From: Ophthalmolycus amberensis
Lineage: Eukaryota; Chordata; Actinopteri; Perciformes; Zoarcidae
NCBI GenBank assembly: GCA_024529925.1
Contig: JAFEUB010000908.1
Coordinates: 1,426,001-1,490,000, forward strand
Direction of reading: 5' to 3'
Length of the DNA: 64,000 nucleotides
Position 1 is the first letter of the stretch. Every line of letters starts with the position of its first letter. A program made the translations under genes and the position numbers. The notes under the pieces are model-generated. The model saw nothing but the letters and a program-made list of their open reading frames with translations. It ran no database searches and was not told the DNA's origin. Shown piece after piece: positions 1-14,778 of this stretch.

Positions 1-789
1 CTTCCCTCCCTCAAGCAAAACCGCAGCCCTAGACACACACTTAAGCACATGCGTTCTTGCGTGCGCGTGCACACACCCACAGTCATGCACACCCTTATAT
101 GCTGCAGGAAGAAAGGGCTGCCTCATATTTTACAACAGTTAAAGTTTCTTTCTGTATTTATTGCTGCATTGGTGAGCGGTAATGTCCAATTTCACAGCAG
201 CACACTCTGACCTATGTTCTGAGCCTCTCTGATGACCCCTGAGTTGCACTAATACACCACTTAGGTTACTCTGGTTTAATGGCACTTTTCATCTGGCCCC
301 TCCACACTTATCCAGTGGTGCACACATACATTACTGATACGATATATATATATATATATATGGTATTCTGGGTAATGTTTGCCATCCTAATACACAAACC
401 TATAATAAAAGCTTAATGGGTTTCTACTGTGTCCACCATGGTGATCAGTGCAGTGATTGCACCAAGAGACAACAATTCAACCATGAAGGGATAAACTGTG
501 GTTATTGTGGAAATAAAAAGTGTAAGGTGAGCATGAGCGGTAATTCATATTATTTTAGTAGTTATTAATGCGATCAATAATGCTGGTGAGTTAACATAGA
601 CCATGCCAACGTATTTTGATTTGAGGAAATAGCTCTGTGATGATGATGTCGATCAAAATTTTAGACTTTTTTAATTGCGTGTGTTGATATTGTGCCTTAT
701 ATATGATAATATATACTACTTTGACCGATGTTCACTATGAACTCTGGTCTTCTCTCATTACACCATTATGTTACAAATCAATTTATCCG

Positions 790-1440
790 ACTTCTGCAGT
801 AAGTTTTACCCCTCTGCTTTTCTTCATCTATGAACCCTTCTCCTCTGCTTTCCCACCATCTCCACAATGCATCACACCGCTCCCTTCTCCCAGCATCGCT
901 CTTTTTACTTATTCTCTACCATCTCCTCCCCTCTTCTTTCTCAGCTATCGGCCTGGTGTTTGTGCTAGCAGAAAATTCCCTCTTCGTCTCTGGGGGGGAA
1001 CTGCGTTTTTCTCTGCTCCGCTCGTCTCTCGTTCTTCTCTTGTATGTTTTCCATGCTGGCAAAGCTTCCTCTTCCTGCATGCAGCAGGGAGTATGTTCTG
1101 TCTGCGGCTGTCCCATAAGGGACCCTACAATGTGATGTTACAATCTCTACATCCAGAGGGATCCTCTCTCTATCTTCCTCTCTCACTGCTCTTTTCTCTC
1201 TTTCTCTACAAGATGTTCATGACCTTGTTTTTTTCCCTGCCTCTGACTACTTCATCTTCTTCTCCCTGTCTTACTCTCTTAATCTGTTTGTCTGACTTTA
1301 ACCCTATGACACTTTGCACCTCAGATACACTCTCTCCCACTCTAACTCTCTATCTCTACCCCACCGACTCACACACTTCAAATTACTCCTTTTTCCTGTT
1401 TACTTTTCTGTTTTCCGGTATTCTTTTCTGGTATTGGCTG
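790..1440. repeat. Pyrimidine-rich tract
   Basis: About 650 bp of the plus strand are strongly C/T-biased (tctctc, cttcttctcc and similar). This leaves a 247-codon open frame that is compositional rather than coding. Confidence 0.8.
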
Positions 1441-2332
1441 ATCTAGTCTAGTCTAGTAGTGCAAATCCTGAACAGTTTGCCACAAAATACAAAAAAGAAA
1501 GAATTCAAATTGACAATTAACCCCAGTCTGCAAAGGAAGTCTTTTGAACGTCTGGTTGCCAGCTTTATCGTCCATCTTGTAGTTTTTTTTTTTTGTGAGG
1601 CATCTTTGAATATGACACTTTATTTCTCATGGAAAAGTGTGCTAGGCATGGAGCACAGTAAAGTCCGGAGCTCCAAGACTCCACAAAGCCCCTTCAGCTA
1701 GCATATTGAACAAAGCTTCAGTCTTCAGTCTCCAGGGAGGTGGCTGTTGTGTGTGTGCTGCCGTCCAAGTGACTGGCCAGCCAACCTATACCAGGGATTC
1801 CCGCCATATGGCTTGGGGCTGTCCTGCTCTAGTGTCCCTGTAGGGGCACACTATGATGGGACACCCGACAGATCCTAAACTGGGCACCATGCCCTGTGAC
1901 ATAAACTCTGTGGTAAAGGAGAATAACCCCACCACACACTTAAGAAAAAAGACATGCACTGCACATGTGCATACATGCAAGAACGTCATTCACAAGCAGT
2001 CTCTCAAAAACTCTGGGGCTTTCTCTCTTTTTTATAACACAGGGAGTACTAAAGTTAGTGTAAGCTGACTGTCTGCCGGCTGACACAAAGGCAGACTTTG
2101 ACATGTCTAGGTAACACAATACCTCAGTGTAAATGATGAGTGCAGAGGGCATACAGTAGTAGTATGTTGGATACACACACTGTTACCAGGCATATGCACA
2201 CAAATATTCATTCACTCACTCTCACACTCACACTCACACACGTCTAATGAGCGATAGGTACAGGATGTTTGTTTGGGCGGAACTTGAACCTGTCTGTGCC
2301 CCAGGGCTACAGCCAAGCAGGTGTTGGTGCAT

Positions 2333-2333
<1 letters not shown>

Positions 2334-2385
<52 letters not shown>
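2334..2385. repeat. (CA)n microsatellite
   Basis: 52 bp of pure CA, about 26 units. Confidence 0.98.
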
Positions 2386-2386
<1 letters not shown>

Positions 2387-5300
2387 TATAACCATGTTCA
2401 GAAAGTAAGAACACCTGGACACCTGGGCTGGGCTGCACAGTCACTGTCAGACTCACAGGAGCTGTCACACACTCCAGGATGAAAGTGACCCTAGAGCTAA
2501 GAGGGGCACACCTGTGCCACGGGAGGCCCCCAGTCTGTTGAGGACCCTCTCATAAAAACACTCTGTCACAGTGACAAAGTTGTAGGCGTTTAATTGGCAC
2601 TTAAACTCGCTCACTGCTAATAAGGGTACTAATAACATCTCTCAGAGCCACCTAAACAAAGGGACAAAGGCAAAGAGGGTTACAGCAACACAGAGAAAGT
2701 AAATTTAGCATCATGTTCTGAATAAAGATGGCTGCAAATTTTATATTTGCGTGTGCAAACTAGTGTCTGGCCACCTTAGTAGTTCCAGGCAGGTGGTCAT
2801 AACTTTGGTAATACTGTCTAAGTCTGTGTGTCTTCGCAGGGCGGTACACTGAGCAGCTTTGCACTTTCCGCTGCTCTGAGCAATCATCAAAGCCAGTCAC
2901 ACGTATGCATGGGAGCTGAGGTTCCCGGGTTTCTTGCCCGGACACATGGCTCGGGGCAGAGTGTGTGTGTGAGTGTTTCAAAGGACCAGGGCATTGTTTG
3001 ATCATTGCGCAGTATTGTTCGGTCTAGCCATTAAAGGACACTTTTGCCTGTGTGCCTAATAAACAATGATGGTAGAAGATAGAGAGGTGGAGAACGACAG
3101 ACAGAGACGCAGACGGACACAAGACGAGTGAGTAATGCTAAGTCACAGAAACAGAGCGGGGTAGTTAGAGGTATATTGAGGGCAAAAACCATGCAACAGC
3201 AGAAACAGCAAACCCAGACTGGACAGTCCAGATAGATGGCGTGGGGGGGGGGGGGCTTGTGGGTCCTGTCCTGCCCTCGACCTGCGAATGCTGGCACACC
3301 CTATCCTGCTGCTGGATAAATAAAGAGCCCCAGGGTGGGCCGGGCTGGGCGGCAGGAGAAACAGACACAGAGTCGGCATTACCCAGCTAATCTCATTAGG
3401 GAGGCAGCCCTGCCAAGCTGCCAGGGGTCAGCCAGAGTGCCACATCACTCATCGCACCTTTGGCACTCCCTGTGACCTGCAGGCAGGTTTGGGCTGAAAC
3501 TTATGGCCAGCCAGGGTGACGGGCGATGAGGTTGGGTTGGTGGTTAAGGTGGTCAGCAGGCAGTAATGCTAAGAAGAGGGGGTAAACCAGATCGGCAGAG
3601 TTTAAAGTCAGTGAAGCTTAGCGACTGGGGAGTGTCTGCATGCAGTGCTTTCAGATAGAGGTAGTGAAAAGGGAGGGGACCGGAAAGTGGATAAAAGAAA
3701 ATTGAGAATGAGACAAATGCAGTGAAACGGACATAAAGCAAATGAAGGGGAGACCAAGAGAGAGGGAGAAAGAGATAAAGATAGAGCAAGAGAGGAAAAG
3801 ATGGAGAAAGAGGTAGAGAGGATGGATAAGCAGCTTCCTCCTCTGCAGCTTGGTTTAATGTATTTACAGCGGATTGCATCAGGGTGCTGTACTTAAAAGG
3901 ACCATCGCCATCCAACAGGGTCATCTGTAGTGTGATGTGCCCCTCACAAAGGGTGTGTGTGTGTCACTGAGATCACGCACACACAGAAGATGAAGTCATA
4001 TACACGCAGAGACACAGACACACGCCTACACAAGTGCGGGCTTACATGCACGCACGGTCAAATCTCTTTGGAGCTAAATATGAGAAGCCAACAGAGCTTC
4101 TCTCATTTCTTTCCTGTGGAGCAGACCTCTCTTACCTACCTATCTGTCTTTCTCACCTTCCCTCTCTCTGTGAACACAGTTGAGAGTTGATATGATGACA
4201 ATTTTTGCTCTAGCTCACTGTGCTGGGTTGACATTCTGCAACACGAGCAAAGGTAGGGGTTTACAGCCATGGAGCACCTCAGTCCTGTCAGCAACCTGGC
4301 TGCACGCTGCTCCCAGAGGGTCAGGAACGTAATCTGACATTACCTTCCCAGCATGCCCAGCACCACCAGCACAGCCCATTGTGGACACAGCACCTCTATG
4401 ACCCAGCATAACTCCACAGAGGCAAATGTTCCGGCAACTAACGTAGGAATTTTGTGCTCTCTATCGTCTAAGGTTAAAAAAACATCATACATCTCTATGA
4501 ATAAAATAAATACACTGTACATGCCCAATATACTGAACATTCTATCTTCCAGTCTTGTAAATGATGGTTTACTTAAGCAACCTTACATCCTCCTCCAGAT
4601 TGAAGCTCATAAGACTTCTCACATTAAGTCTTAAGTTCTGCCTTTGAATTTAACTATTTGATGAACAAATACGAATTGTATGTGTATGTGTACATACCTG
4701 GACCAGTGCCTTTATCCTGCCCCTCCTGTGACCCCTTAAGGCCAGCAAAGCATAAGCAGGGTGAGGGTCATGCAGTCCAGAATAGCATAACCAGTGGCAC
4801 ATACTACTATGGAATGCGCTAAGTTGTCTAAGACCCCAATCTCATTATTGTAACGACTGATACATAGGAAATACACTAGTTGGTGTTTTGAGGGACAGAG
4901 AGAAAGGGAGGGAGGAGTTTAAAGTTGCTGGTTTGATTCTGTGATGACTAAAACAGAGACTTACAGTATTTTTGGCTCGGATTTCCATTAGATGGCTTAG
5001 TTGAAAACCATGATAGTTGCTTGACTGGCAGTGTGCAGCAGAGTGACTCCCTGGCTAGTTAGCTGACTGGCTAAGCGGGCGGCTGGTTGCCGTCTGGATA
5101 ATAGCAGAGAGTTTATGTTATAGTCGAGCTCGACTCGACACCTTGAGTGTGTTTAGACGTGCCCTGTAAACTGTGCATAAGAGCATCCACTGCACATTGA
5201 TGCCCTCATCCAAAACCCTCCTAAAATAGGCAGACATAGATGGTAAAGAGGAAAGGGGGAACCAGCAAAGTAGTGAGTGAAGGGCGCTGAGGGAAAGGTT

Positions 5301-6988
5301 GAGAGTTCACAGCTGAGTTCAGGCCGGCCATGCACTGCTTTGGGCCCCCGGCCAAGGCTGAGATCGGGATAAGCTCCTGATGGTTCCACTGTGAAATGGG
5401 ATCAGAGGAGGGACGGAGGGACAGAAGGATGGATGGAGGGAGGGCTTGGGGGGGTTCCTAACTGTATGAGGCTACAGTTGGCGTTGAGATTTGAAATAGT
5501 TTAATAAGCTGGTGTTGGAATATGCTGCCGGGAGAGGAGCTAACTGAATTGCAGCTGTACATGCTTGGAGGAATTTCTCTTCATTCTAAAGTACCGGTAT
5601 AAAGGTTGCTGGAATGGGTGATTTGATTTGATTCCTGAAGAAACACTTGACCTATGCCAGAAGAAATTATCTTCAGAGCATCAAAGAGGGGAGTAAAAAT
5701 GAATCCATAAGGACAAACCATATGATGTGACTCGCTATACTGTTGTATAATTGATACAAAATGAAAGGTTCCTCAGTCTCATGTAGAATGAGCGAGAAGT
5801 TGAGGTAAATACTGAGAATAAAAGTTTCAGTGTAGTAAGTCAAAGTACCTGAGGGCTTATTTGCAGGTACTGTGTTTCCAAACTAAAAGCTGATTAAGCT
5901 AACCTTCCAGTTACCTCAGTGTAAATGCTCTACAGTTGACTTAAGAGTGGGAGTGCCCTTATCCTCTCAGCAGGGGAGAGAAAGAAGCAGGGGAAGAGAG
6001 AGAGAGAGGGGGGGATGTGGAGATAAAGAAAGTGTCTTTAGGAAAGCGAGGCTCTCCTGTCTAATTTTGGAGGGGTGAACAGTACAGAGTTCAGATTTGT
6101 GCCAGAGTACGATTTGCAAAAAAAGCGCATGCACCACTTCAGCAAATACTAACAAGAATTGGAGGCACATGCCATAGCTGGGGGAAGGAATTAGCTACTT
6201 AGAAACGGCCACTATTACCGATATGGTATGTTCAGGTAAAACAATTACGATGACTGGAGATACGTTTTTCTGTTTGCAAGGAGTTCTGATGACATGTAGA
6301 AAACATTGAACATAAAGCTATCTGCAAGACATTTTAATAACATGGAGATATATTTTAGACACATGTTCTCATCTATCATTTATGACTGTTTCCACAAAGA
6401 GAGGAGGGCTTGTGACAGTGTGCGTGTATCATACTGTATGTGTATCTTTCAACGCCTTTGTGCATGTCTACATTCTGGGAACTCATTACCAGGAAAATCA
6501 ATGCATGACATTGGTTTATAGCGGATGGCTTCTCATCAACCTAAGACCTCATTCCATCCTCTCTAATTTCAGGCCAAGCACAGTCATCACAACATATGCA
6601 CACAGACAAAAACACACCAATCAATACAGATGGCACAATCATCCTTATGAGCATGATCACACACAGCTGAAATCGTGAAAAAGCTTCGTGTGTGTGTGTG
6701 TGTCTGAGTGTGTTTGTGCTATAGAGACAAATTGTGTCTATGAACTTGCATGGGGCAACATGTGCATTAGCTTGTATGTAAGCATGTGTCATTGTGTATT
6801 TATCCAAGCATGCATATATATGCATTTTGTGCTTGTGGGTTTTGTGCGTGTGTGTGTGTTTGCAGGAAGGCGTGTCTGATGAAGATATCAGAGTTAGCAG
6901 AGCCAGGGCAGGATCGGAATGTTGAGGAGGACTGGGGGGCTCAACTGTCAGAAAGGAGGATACTGTCTGCCTGAATTATGTGCATGCA

Positions 6989-6992
<4 letters not shown>

Positions 6993-7023
<31 letters not shown>
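6993..7023. repeat. (CA)n microsatellite
   Basis: 31 bp of CA, followed by a ccctccatccctccctccc pyrimidine run. Confidence 0.97.
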
Positions 7024-7026
<3 letters not shown>

Positions 7027-7920
7027 CCATCCCTCCCTCCCTCTGTCATGGCCTCTGCTCCTACTGTATGTGTGGCAAGCAGCATGCTTTAAAGCCAGAA
7101 CTACGAGGCACAACACTGTCTGCCTGGGGAATTCTCTACATCACTCTCTCCTCCTTTGCACATCTCGCTTTGCCTTGCCTCTCTCTGCTCTCTCACTCGC
7201 TTCCCTAACTCTGACTCTACGAAACCCTGAAAGAACTTTTGCTTGCACAGTCTTCCCACAAAAGCGACTCCCCCGCTGCCTCTCTCTCTCTCCTTCATAG
7301 CCAAAGAGCAGATGAGACGGCAACCCCATGCTCAAAAGTGATCAATTTTTAATTCCTCACCACTTTTTCATGTTGTGTCAGAGAGAGATGTCAGCAAACA
7401 AGAGCCCTCGAGAGGCTAGAGGAGGGATGAAGAGGGGGTGATAGCAGATGAGGGAAGAGCAGGTGAGGAGCAGGAAGAGGAGCAGGGGAGAGAATTGCGA
7501 GAGCTGAAAAAGCAAACCAGCATTTACAATCACAGTGTGTGGAGACAGAGGTTTTCTACATTAACACGGCTCAAATACAAGGTTGCATCATATGACTTTT
7601 ACATGTAATCACTAGCAAGCTGATCTCCTGTTTTATATTATTAACATGTCTTTATGTATCTTTCAACAAATCAATTCCTTACTCATTCTGAGATTTTGTG
7701 AAGGCAGTGGCTGTAGTGTTTGTGCCTGGCTGAGCTGACTGGCTCTCTGTTTGGCTCTTCTTGGTGACATGGGCAGTGAAAACAAGCAGAAAATCTAACT
7801 GTTCCATATCGAGGAATATTTTTACTGCTGCTAATGTGACTTAAATACCTTGTTCCACAGCTGAGTGGGCTAGCACCTGCTGCAAGCAGAAGCTAGCCTA
7901 TTACAGCTCAGTACAGTGCT

Positions 7921-8145
7921 GTTGCTAATTTTCTGATTCAATTAGCATGCCTCAGAGCTTTCCAGTCTAATTGCAAACTACTTCACAGTTACCTCTCTGA
8001 TTAATCTCTGCCCATCTGCGAGCCATTGCACGCAGAACTTGGTGGAACAAATCTGTATATTCTCAAATATCAGCTGCACTGCCCTGAGCCGTTGAATAGG
8101 CCTCTATCTCAAGGGGTCACTGAGTGGCCCTTATATCTGACTAAG
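7921..8145. promoter_or_regulatory. Candidate conserved non-coding element
   Basis: Complex, repeat-free sequence with homeobox-like cores: tcaattag (7938-7945), ctaattgc (7968-7975) and gattaatc (7999-8006). Judged on texture only; no alignment was possible. Confidence 0.25.
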
Positions 8146-8292
8146 GCCCTGATCCCATAGAACTGTGCATTTTGCAAGACTTAAACATCACTTCCCAATG
8201 TTCTGCAAATGCTGCTAGATCTCAGTAAGTTTAGTGACACCGACTCCTGCAGCTCACAACCTACAGTAGATTAAGGGTTGATGGATTTATGC

Positions 8293-8328
8293 GTGTGTGT
8301 GTGTATGTGTGTGTATGTGTGTGTGTGC
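8293..8328. repeat. (GT)n/(GTAT)n microsatellite
   Basis: Interrupted GT run with repeated gtgtat units. Confidence 0.9.
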
Positions 8329-10224
8329 CCTAACCTCAACTCTGGACTGGACTAACACACCACTAACCATGCAGACCTTAAAACCTCCTGCCAGATCAAT
8401 AATGCATGTAATTAGCCTACTGTCGTTTTAACCTTAAAGATTCTGACGTCAAATAAATACGAATAATATCGCCTGCAGTGAGGATACAATTTGGTAAATG
8501 GAACAAAAAAAATCATGAATCGTAAATTCCTTGCAGCTGTGCAAGGATGTCCATGAAAGCGGCATAAGATAGAGAAAGTATGTTATGTACGATAAATGCA
8601 TTGGACACTGAGAAGCAAATGGTTGTGGACAGAGAAATAAATTGTTTCTAAAAATCAAAAATACTTGTCAGGCTTATTTAACCACAACTATTTGAGCTAT
8701 GATAACAACAATAATGTCCAACATTAATTACTTTTTACCTTATTATTCTTATCCACAGACAAAAAGTACAAACAACTTTAAGACCAGCAAAGATTTGTAT
8801 AAGAAGGATACATGCAGCTGCTTCACAGCATCCAGGCAATGTTGAAGACTTCGGGCAATGCTTAGACTGCTAATTGTCCAATTATTGTTGCTCTAAATCT
8901 GTATTTGTATAATTGCTGGCACTGTTTGTTGGTGGATGAGTCTAAAATTATGCAAGGGGCAAATGGATGTTTAACAAAGTACAATACCAGGGATAAGCTC
9001 TGGTATCATGGCATCAACTCCACTGTTGTGAAATTGCAGCTCCTAATCAGTAAACATTGAAAAATCATATCACAATAATATTAAAACCATGAGATGTCGG
9101 CAATATCTGTAAAAAAAAAAGAAAAAAGCGGGCTACTGTTTCCCATTGCTGTCCATATTGCACCCCACCCACCTCAAATACCTCAAACTGCCTGTGTATC
9201 ATATGGTTTACCCTGTCCTGGACCAAATGTTGAGGCCGTACACCTGCAGCCCTGATAGCCCTAAGGCATTCTCAGTGGGTCAACACTGAATGACTGTTGT
9301 TGGCCTGATACTCAATTTTTCCTAACCTCCCCCTACTGAAGGACCCAGGACGGTGTGGTCTAGACCTGGAGGTCATAACCCTCTTCGAGACCCACCAGGA
9401 GACCCATCACCTCTCCCACCAAACCAGATCAATAGCTCCGTGTTGTCTGGGCTGTCGGCCAGTGTTTACTTGTGTTGACCTCTCGAGCTCATGAAGCGCC
9501 GCGTAGGACAGATGACAACAGAATGAGAGTAAAGCACCAGGGCAGACAGTGGACAAGCTGCGGGGAGAAGGGCAGAGACACTGCTATCAAAGAAGAAAGG
9601 AACAGTGTCGGGGAGGAGAAAAGTGAAGGGTAGAGAGAACATGAGGAGAGGGCAATAACGAGTGTTCAAGAGAAAGCAAGTACACCAATATCAAAGAGGA
9701 AGGAGTGGAGCAGAGGTGAGCGGAGGGCTTTGACGAGAGAGAGCAGAGAGATGGCTAAAAGAGTGTAGCTTGGGTGAAAGGTAAGGCCGAGGTATCTCAG
9801 GTTATCATATCAGTAAGTCAGCTAGAGACTTCCAGCTATCATAGCCAAGGCACATCGCTCCCAATCCAACACAATCCTCTTCTCTGTTCTCCAACCCAGC
9901 CCTATTGACAAATCTAAAACCAAGGTCACAGCAGTGTTTACACAGCCTTTAGCCCAAATTACATCATCCAAACTCTGGCCCGCTGAATGCATCACACTGT
10001 CACTGAGAGACCTGGCAGGCTGCCGTCCCACTGAAAGTGGAGGAAAAAGTCTGATAAGAATGTGAAAAAGAAATGGCACAGGAGCTTAGCATGTAGAAAG
10101 TTATCGGTGCGTTCAATTTGTGCCCTCCACAAACAAATCCAATGCCCCCAATACACACGTACACAACATTATTGTCCTTCTGTCAGTGGCAGTGTTTTCA
10201 CCTTATGAGTCTACACGCTAAACA

Positions 10225-10480
10225 ACAAGGGAGCATAATGCATATTGTTGCTGGCTCCCAATAATGATGCATAACCCGGTGGCTGCACAGGAATATAATA
10301 CCAATATGTCAGGTCTTTGATTTGGCCACAATTTGCATGGTTATAATAGCTTATCGACTGGCTCAAGGTTGAGCAGGGCCAGGCGGCTTCACTGTAATGA
10401 CTGGCCGTGTGCCTCCGACAGTTTATTTCAAGCTTCTGTGGCTCAGTCACCCGGCCCCGTATCTCATCAATACCCAATCT
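10225..10480. promoter_or_regulatory. Candidate conserved non-coding element with octamer motifs
   Basis: Complex sequence with taatgcatattgttgc near 10237, ataatgatgcataa near 10261 and a perfect ATTTGCAT octamer at 10331-10338. POU/SOX-type binding is an inference. Confidence 0.3.
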
Positions 10481-13466
10481 TGATCCCACTGTCTGCATCC
10501 TGACAAAGTCTGCACAAACACATCTGTCCCCCATTGCCAACAACCTCAACTCAACCTCCTCCATCCCCTTCAACCCAATGCTTCTTTTTCTCCTTTACAT
10601 TATTCTTGTGTCATACAAGGATTTCCCATGGAGATCAATGCAGGTGCAATTCATTAGCGCTCACAAAATCTGCAAGCGTTTGGCCGTATAACAGCTATCG
10701 ACTCCTCCGTGTTTGGCCTGGTGCCCACCTTGTTCAATGTCCGCGCAGCAGCACAACCAGCTCCAGAAGCAAAAAGAAACTTTTTGAAATTAAAATGATA
10801 GATTTTGTTTGTAACAAGAAAAGGAGGCGATGGTATTACCTCTAAAAACAAACTGTTTAATTAAGATTTTTTGCTTGTTTTCAGCTTTTCTATGTCATTA
10901 GGTTCAATTTTACTTTAGATTCTTAATTTCAGATTTCAAACATTTGCATTTTATCTTAGAGAGGAACATGAAAGAAAATAGTGGGAAATAAGGGAAAAGA
11001 TGAACAGCAGGAAAGAAGTGAGGTAAAGGACAGAGGTCCGTCATCACAAAACACTCCTTGAGTTTGTCACTGGAAGTCTTTATATTGCCAATGGACTACA
11101 ACACTTGTTATTGCTCCACTAACATTCACTGACTCAGTGTCAAGGGCATCACCTTGAGAGAAAGTCTACAAGTGTAGGGTAAGGAGGTCACACAATAGCA
11201 GAAACCCTACAATCCCTGCTTTTCCACTGCAAGGCCCGTGATTGTAGCTATTCAAAAAATAAAACAAACCGCCTCGTACCTTGTGAAACAAACATTCAAC
11301 AAATGTTCAAAACCTTCTTGCACAGAATTCTAACTTTTTTCTGCAATAATCCCATTCTGTTGAATACCAAACGTAACAAACACAATTTTTTTATCTGGAT
11401 CAATAAAAGGTCAAAAACGCATTGCCATTTTTAAGTTCAAAGATTTTCACAATAAAATGATCACAACAGCAATAATGAGTTTTGTCTGTGAACTGCTTTT
11501 TCACATACTTATCAGTATTATCTCATTGATTATCTATATAAACATTACTTACATTTTGTGTACAAACGGCAATAGTATCGAACAAGGAAAATCCCAAATA
11601 CCGCTCACATGAGAGCAAACAGAACAAATCTTTTCTTTTGTTGAACGCATCTCTTGGATACTTGACAAAAATTAATTCATGACAAAATCCCAAATGATGT
11701 CTTTTATTTGAACATCAGAAAAAATGTAATTGTTTCGAAGATTTTAGTTTCGATCAAGAGTTGGATGATAGGTAGCACTGTATTAAAAATAAATAAATAA
11801 AGCCCCAAAAGCATCCCACTCGTTGTTTGATCACAAACCGATCCCATTGCTTTGACAAATCAATTTCAAAACATCTCTGTTTTGGCTGTTATGAAGCCAT
11901 TTCCAAAATACAAAGGGTGAGAAGGGGGGTGAGAGGGAGAAGAAAGGGATAAATCAAAAGGGGTGGTGGAAACAGGCAAGCAGTAGTCCTCGGTCGAGAG
12001 GTCAGAGTGAAGGCAGTGCGGCCGTGCCCACTGTGGGCACTCAGCTGGAACTAAATGTGGACCCCGAAACGCCAACTATTGGAGCACTGCCAAGGACCTC
12101 TCCCCCTGCTGCGCTTTCTCTCTCTCTTTTTGCTCGAGACTCAACAATGAGTGGGAACTCAATGCCTCCCACCCTGCAACCCCACTCCACCTGCCCCCCA
12201 ACTCCCTCACACCACACCCCCCAACCCCATTTCGCACTCATTCAGTCGTTCAGCTTAACATGTTCATTAAGTGGACGGTACTACGGAGGAAGACCACTGA
12301 AGGAGGGGAAAGTGAAGGACGGACGGGTGAACTTTAAAACTCTGTGTACTCTGTGTGCTATGTTACCCAAAATATTACACTCGTTTCAACACCCCTCTGG
12401 GTGATTGGTTGGTTATGGCCCTATGTGTGTGTTTAAGCAGGACCACTCTCTCTGGGATGTGTGGGAGAGACAATGGGACCAGTGAGCTAGTCCAAACAGC
12501 TGTGAGTGTGCTGGGTGTCATACCGCCTCCACGCCTGCATGCACACACATACACACACTCACCATCTGTGAACACCAACACATGACAGAGCAAATAGGAT
12601 TACAGTATGGAGGAAGACAAGGAGGATGATCCAAACACCATAATATCATTTCCAAGAAGGGACAGGCATGGGGCAGGGCATGGGGCGGGCAGGTGGGGGC
12701 GGGCTTGGTTGAGAGGTTTACCAGGGGGATGGGGCAGGGGCTTAGCCGGTCAGAGGTCAGAACCACAGTGCAGCGATCTAATGGCTGTCTAGTTTGTGCA
12801 CTACAGCTTAGCTCGTGTTTTCCAAAAACAAGATGCAGAAACTAGGGCAGGATTCAAGAGATGAAAAGCACCACAAATAGTACACAGGATAAATGAAATG
12901 CACCAAAGTTCACATAGTTCAAACCCTTTTTTGCAGTCGAACCTTGTTTATCTTAACTCCTCAGAGACTTAAGTTATTCAGAGGAAAGTATTTGATATGT
13001 AAGAACACATAGAAATCCCTGATTACAATTTATGAAATAAAAAAAACATACAAGCATGTGTATTATGCATTGTAATTTACAGCTCATATGTATCAAAATT
13101 GCTTATGTTATCAGAGGTATATATATATGAGGTTTTATTATTTATGTTTATGTCTCCAAAGGGTTAGTGGCAATTTTAGATTGTTGGTGAGCTTTTAGCC
13201 CCTGCTGTGTGAAGGTTACAGGCCAACATCGGACATAAACCTTATGACATGATCAACAAAACAAGTAGAGTGTCAGCTACGATTAGAAGCTCAAGTTAAA
13301 TCCTTAGTGTATCCCGTCATTCGAAAGAAACATTTTCATATCACTTTATTATCATGTGATTTGTCAACTAATATTCAATATATTAAAAGAGATTATGGTT
13401 GCATTAGAGGATTAGAGGTATTTTAAGAAACCAGGAATGAATGCACAGTGACCCTCACACCCATCT

Positions 13467-13488
13467 ACACACACACACACACACACAC
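13467..13488. repeat. (CA)n microsatellite
   Basis: 22 bp of uninterrupted CA repeat. Confidence 0.95.
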
Positions 13489-14737
13489 GTTTGTATAGAG
13501 ATACACACCAGGCTCACCATATATGAAAGAGATTACAATGTGATTCTTAGAGTTGCAGTGCAAAACAATCCATTTCTCTCCGTCGTCCATCCGTTCATCC
13601 ATACATGCTTTGATTTAACTGTTGATTGGCTTCAGGGCATTTCTGTGTGACGGAAAAAGGTTGATCCTGGGGCCGGAGCAGGGCAGGTATGCCAAGCATG
13701 GGTTTAAGCTGTAAGGTAACATCTATGTCAAAAGCCTCATCGTATGTAAGATTACATCTTGTGTCGGGATGGGCAGGTCTTGAGTAGGAACTACTGATCC
13801 AATCTGATATGAACACATCCAGCGTGGTCCACAGGAGCCAGTCTGACATGTGACTGGCTGCGACACCTTAAGGTCAAAGGTCAATACAGATTTCAGCAAA
13901 TCTGAGCAGGCACGGCATGAGTTTATATTCAGGGAGGGGAGGGGGCATGGCTTGGCCTCCAACCCTTACCCGCTAAGACCCTTGAAGTTTTTTACCCTGA
14001 CCTAGACTTGACTCCTTCATCTGGGATGTTAGCTATACTAATTACTGCCTGATAGCCGCCTGGTGCCAAACGCAATTCACTTCCCCCCGATTCTCCTCAT
14101 CTCTGCTCCAACAGCTGGTGCCAACCTCGCTTAGTGCTCATGAAGTGTTGCAGACACAAAGTGTGAGCCCCCACCTTTCTTCTGCTCTGGCAATCTACCT
14201 CTTTTGTTTAGGGTTTTGTTATCTGGCCACATGTTGTTCAGAGGGCAAGGTAGGGGCAAAGGGGAGCTGCACTATGTAACATCAGACGGTCGGCTGGCAT
14301 GCACTCTGAAAGAAAAAAAAAGCATTTCATAAGCCAAACAAAAGGGGGATTAAAATGGCGCCAAAGATGGATTTGGAATTTGCGCCTCCGAATACTGACC
14401 CCATCCTTTTGCATCTGAAACGGTCTCCTCTGTGGCTGGAGATCCTGTTAGGGTATGAACAAGGGACAAGGTAGGGTGGAGGTGATTGGAAGGAGGGCTA
14501 GAGTCACACAGTGGTCAGGTGACTTGGACTCAAGGATGGGGAAGGGGACTCTCCTTCATGAGTCATGAGGCCCAATTTATGTCCTCTTTGCTCTAAGGCC
14601 CCCCTGTCCAACCTTGTGGCGCCCTCCGCTACCTGATTGGCATGTCTAGCACTTGGCCTTAGACCCCTTTCTGTGCCCCTCTCACATCTCACTGCAACAG
14701 CTAGTCATATCTCAATGTGAGTTTGTCTGTGGTTATC

Positions 14738-14778
14738 AGCGTGTGTGTGTGTGTGTATATATATGTGTGTGTGTGTGT
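14738..14778. repeat. Compound (GT)n(TA)n(GT)n microsatellite
   Basis: GT run, then tatatatatg, then a second GT run. Confidence 0.93.

Noticed and set aside
703..1446. 247-codon plus-strand open frame
   Set aside because: It is Ser/Leu/Pro/Phe-rich because the DNA is a pyrimidine tract. There is no domain, and the reading frame is explained by composition.
4190..4450. Complex stretch with overlapping frames on both strands (cagcatgcccagcaccacc region)
   Set aside because: No splice-bounded frame or recognisable motif, and less enhancer-like texture than the listed candidates. Left as intron.
9822..9860. Minus-strand SWKS-like reading resembling the expected terminal FAM172A exon
   Set aside because: Only four residues match, there is no acceptor in the right phase, and the upstream HELT segment is absent.
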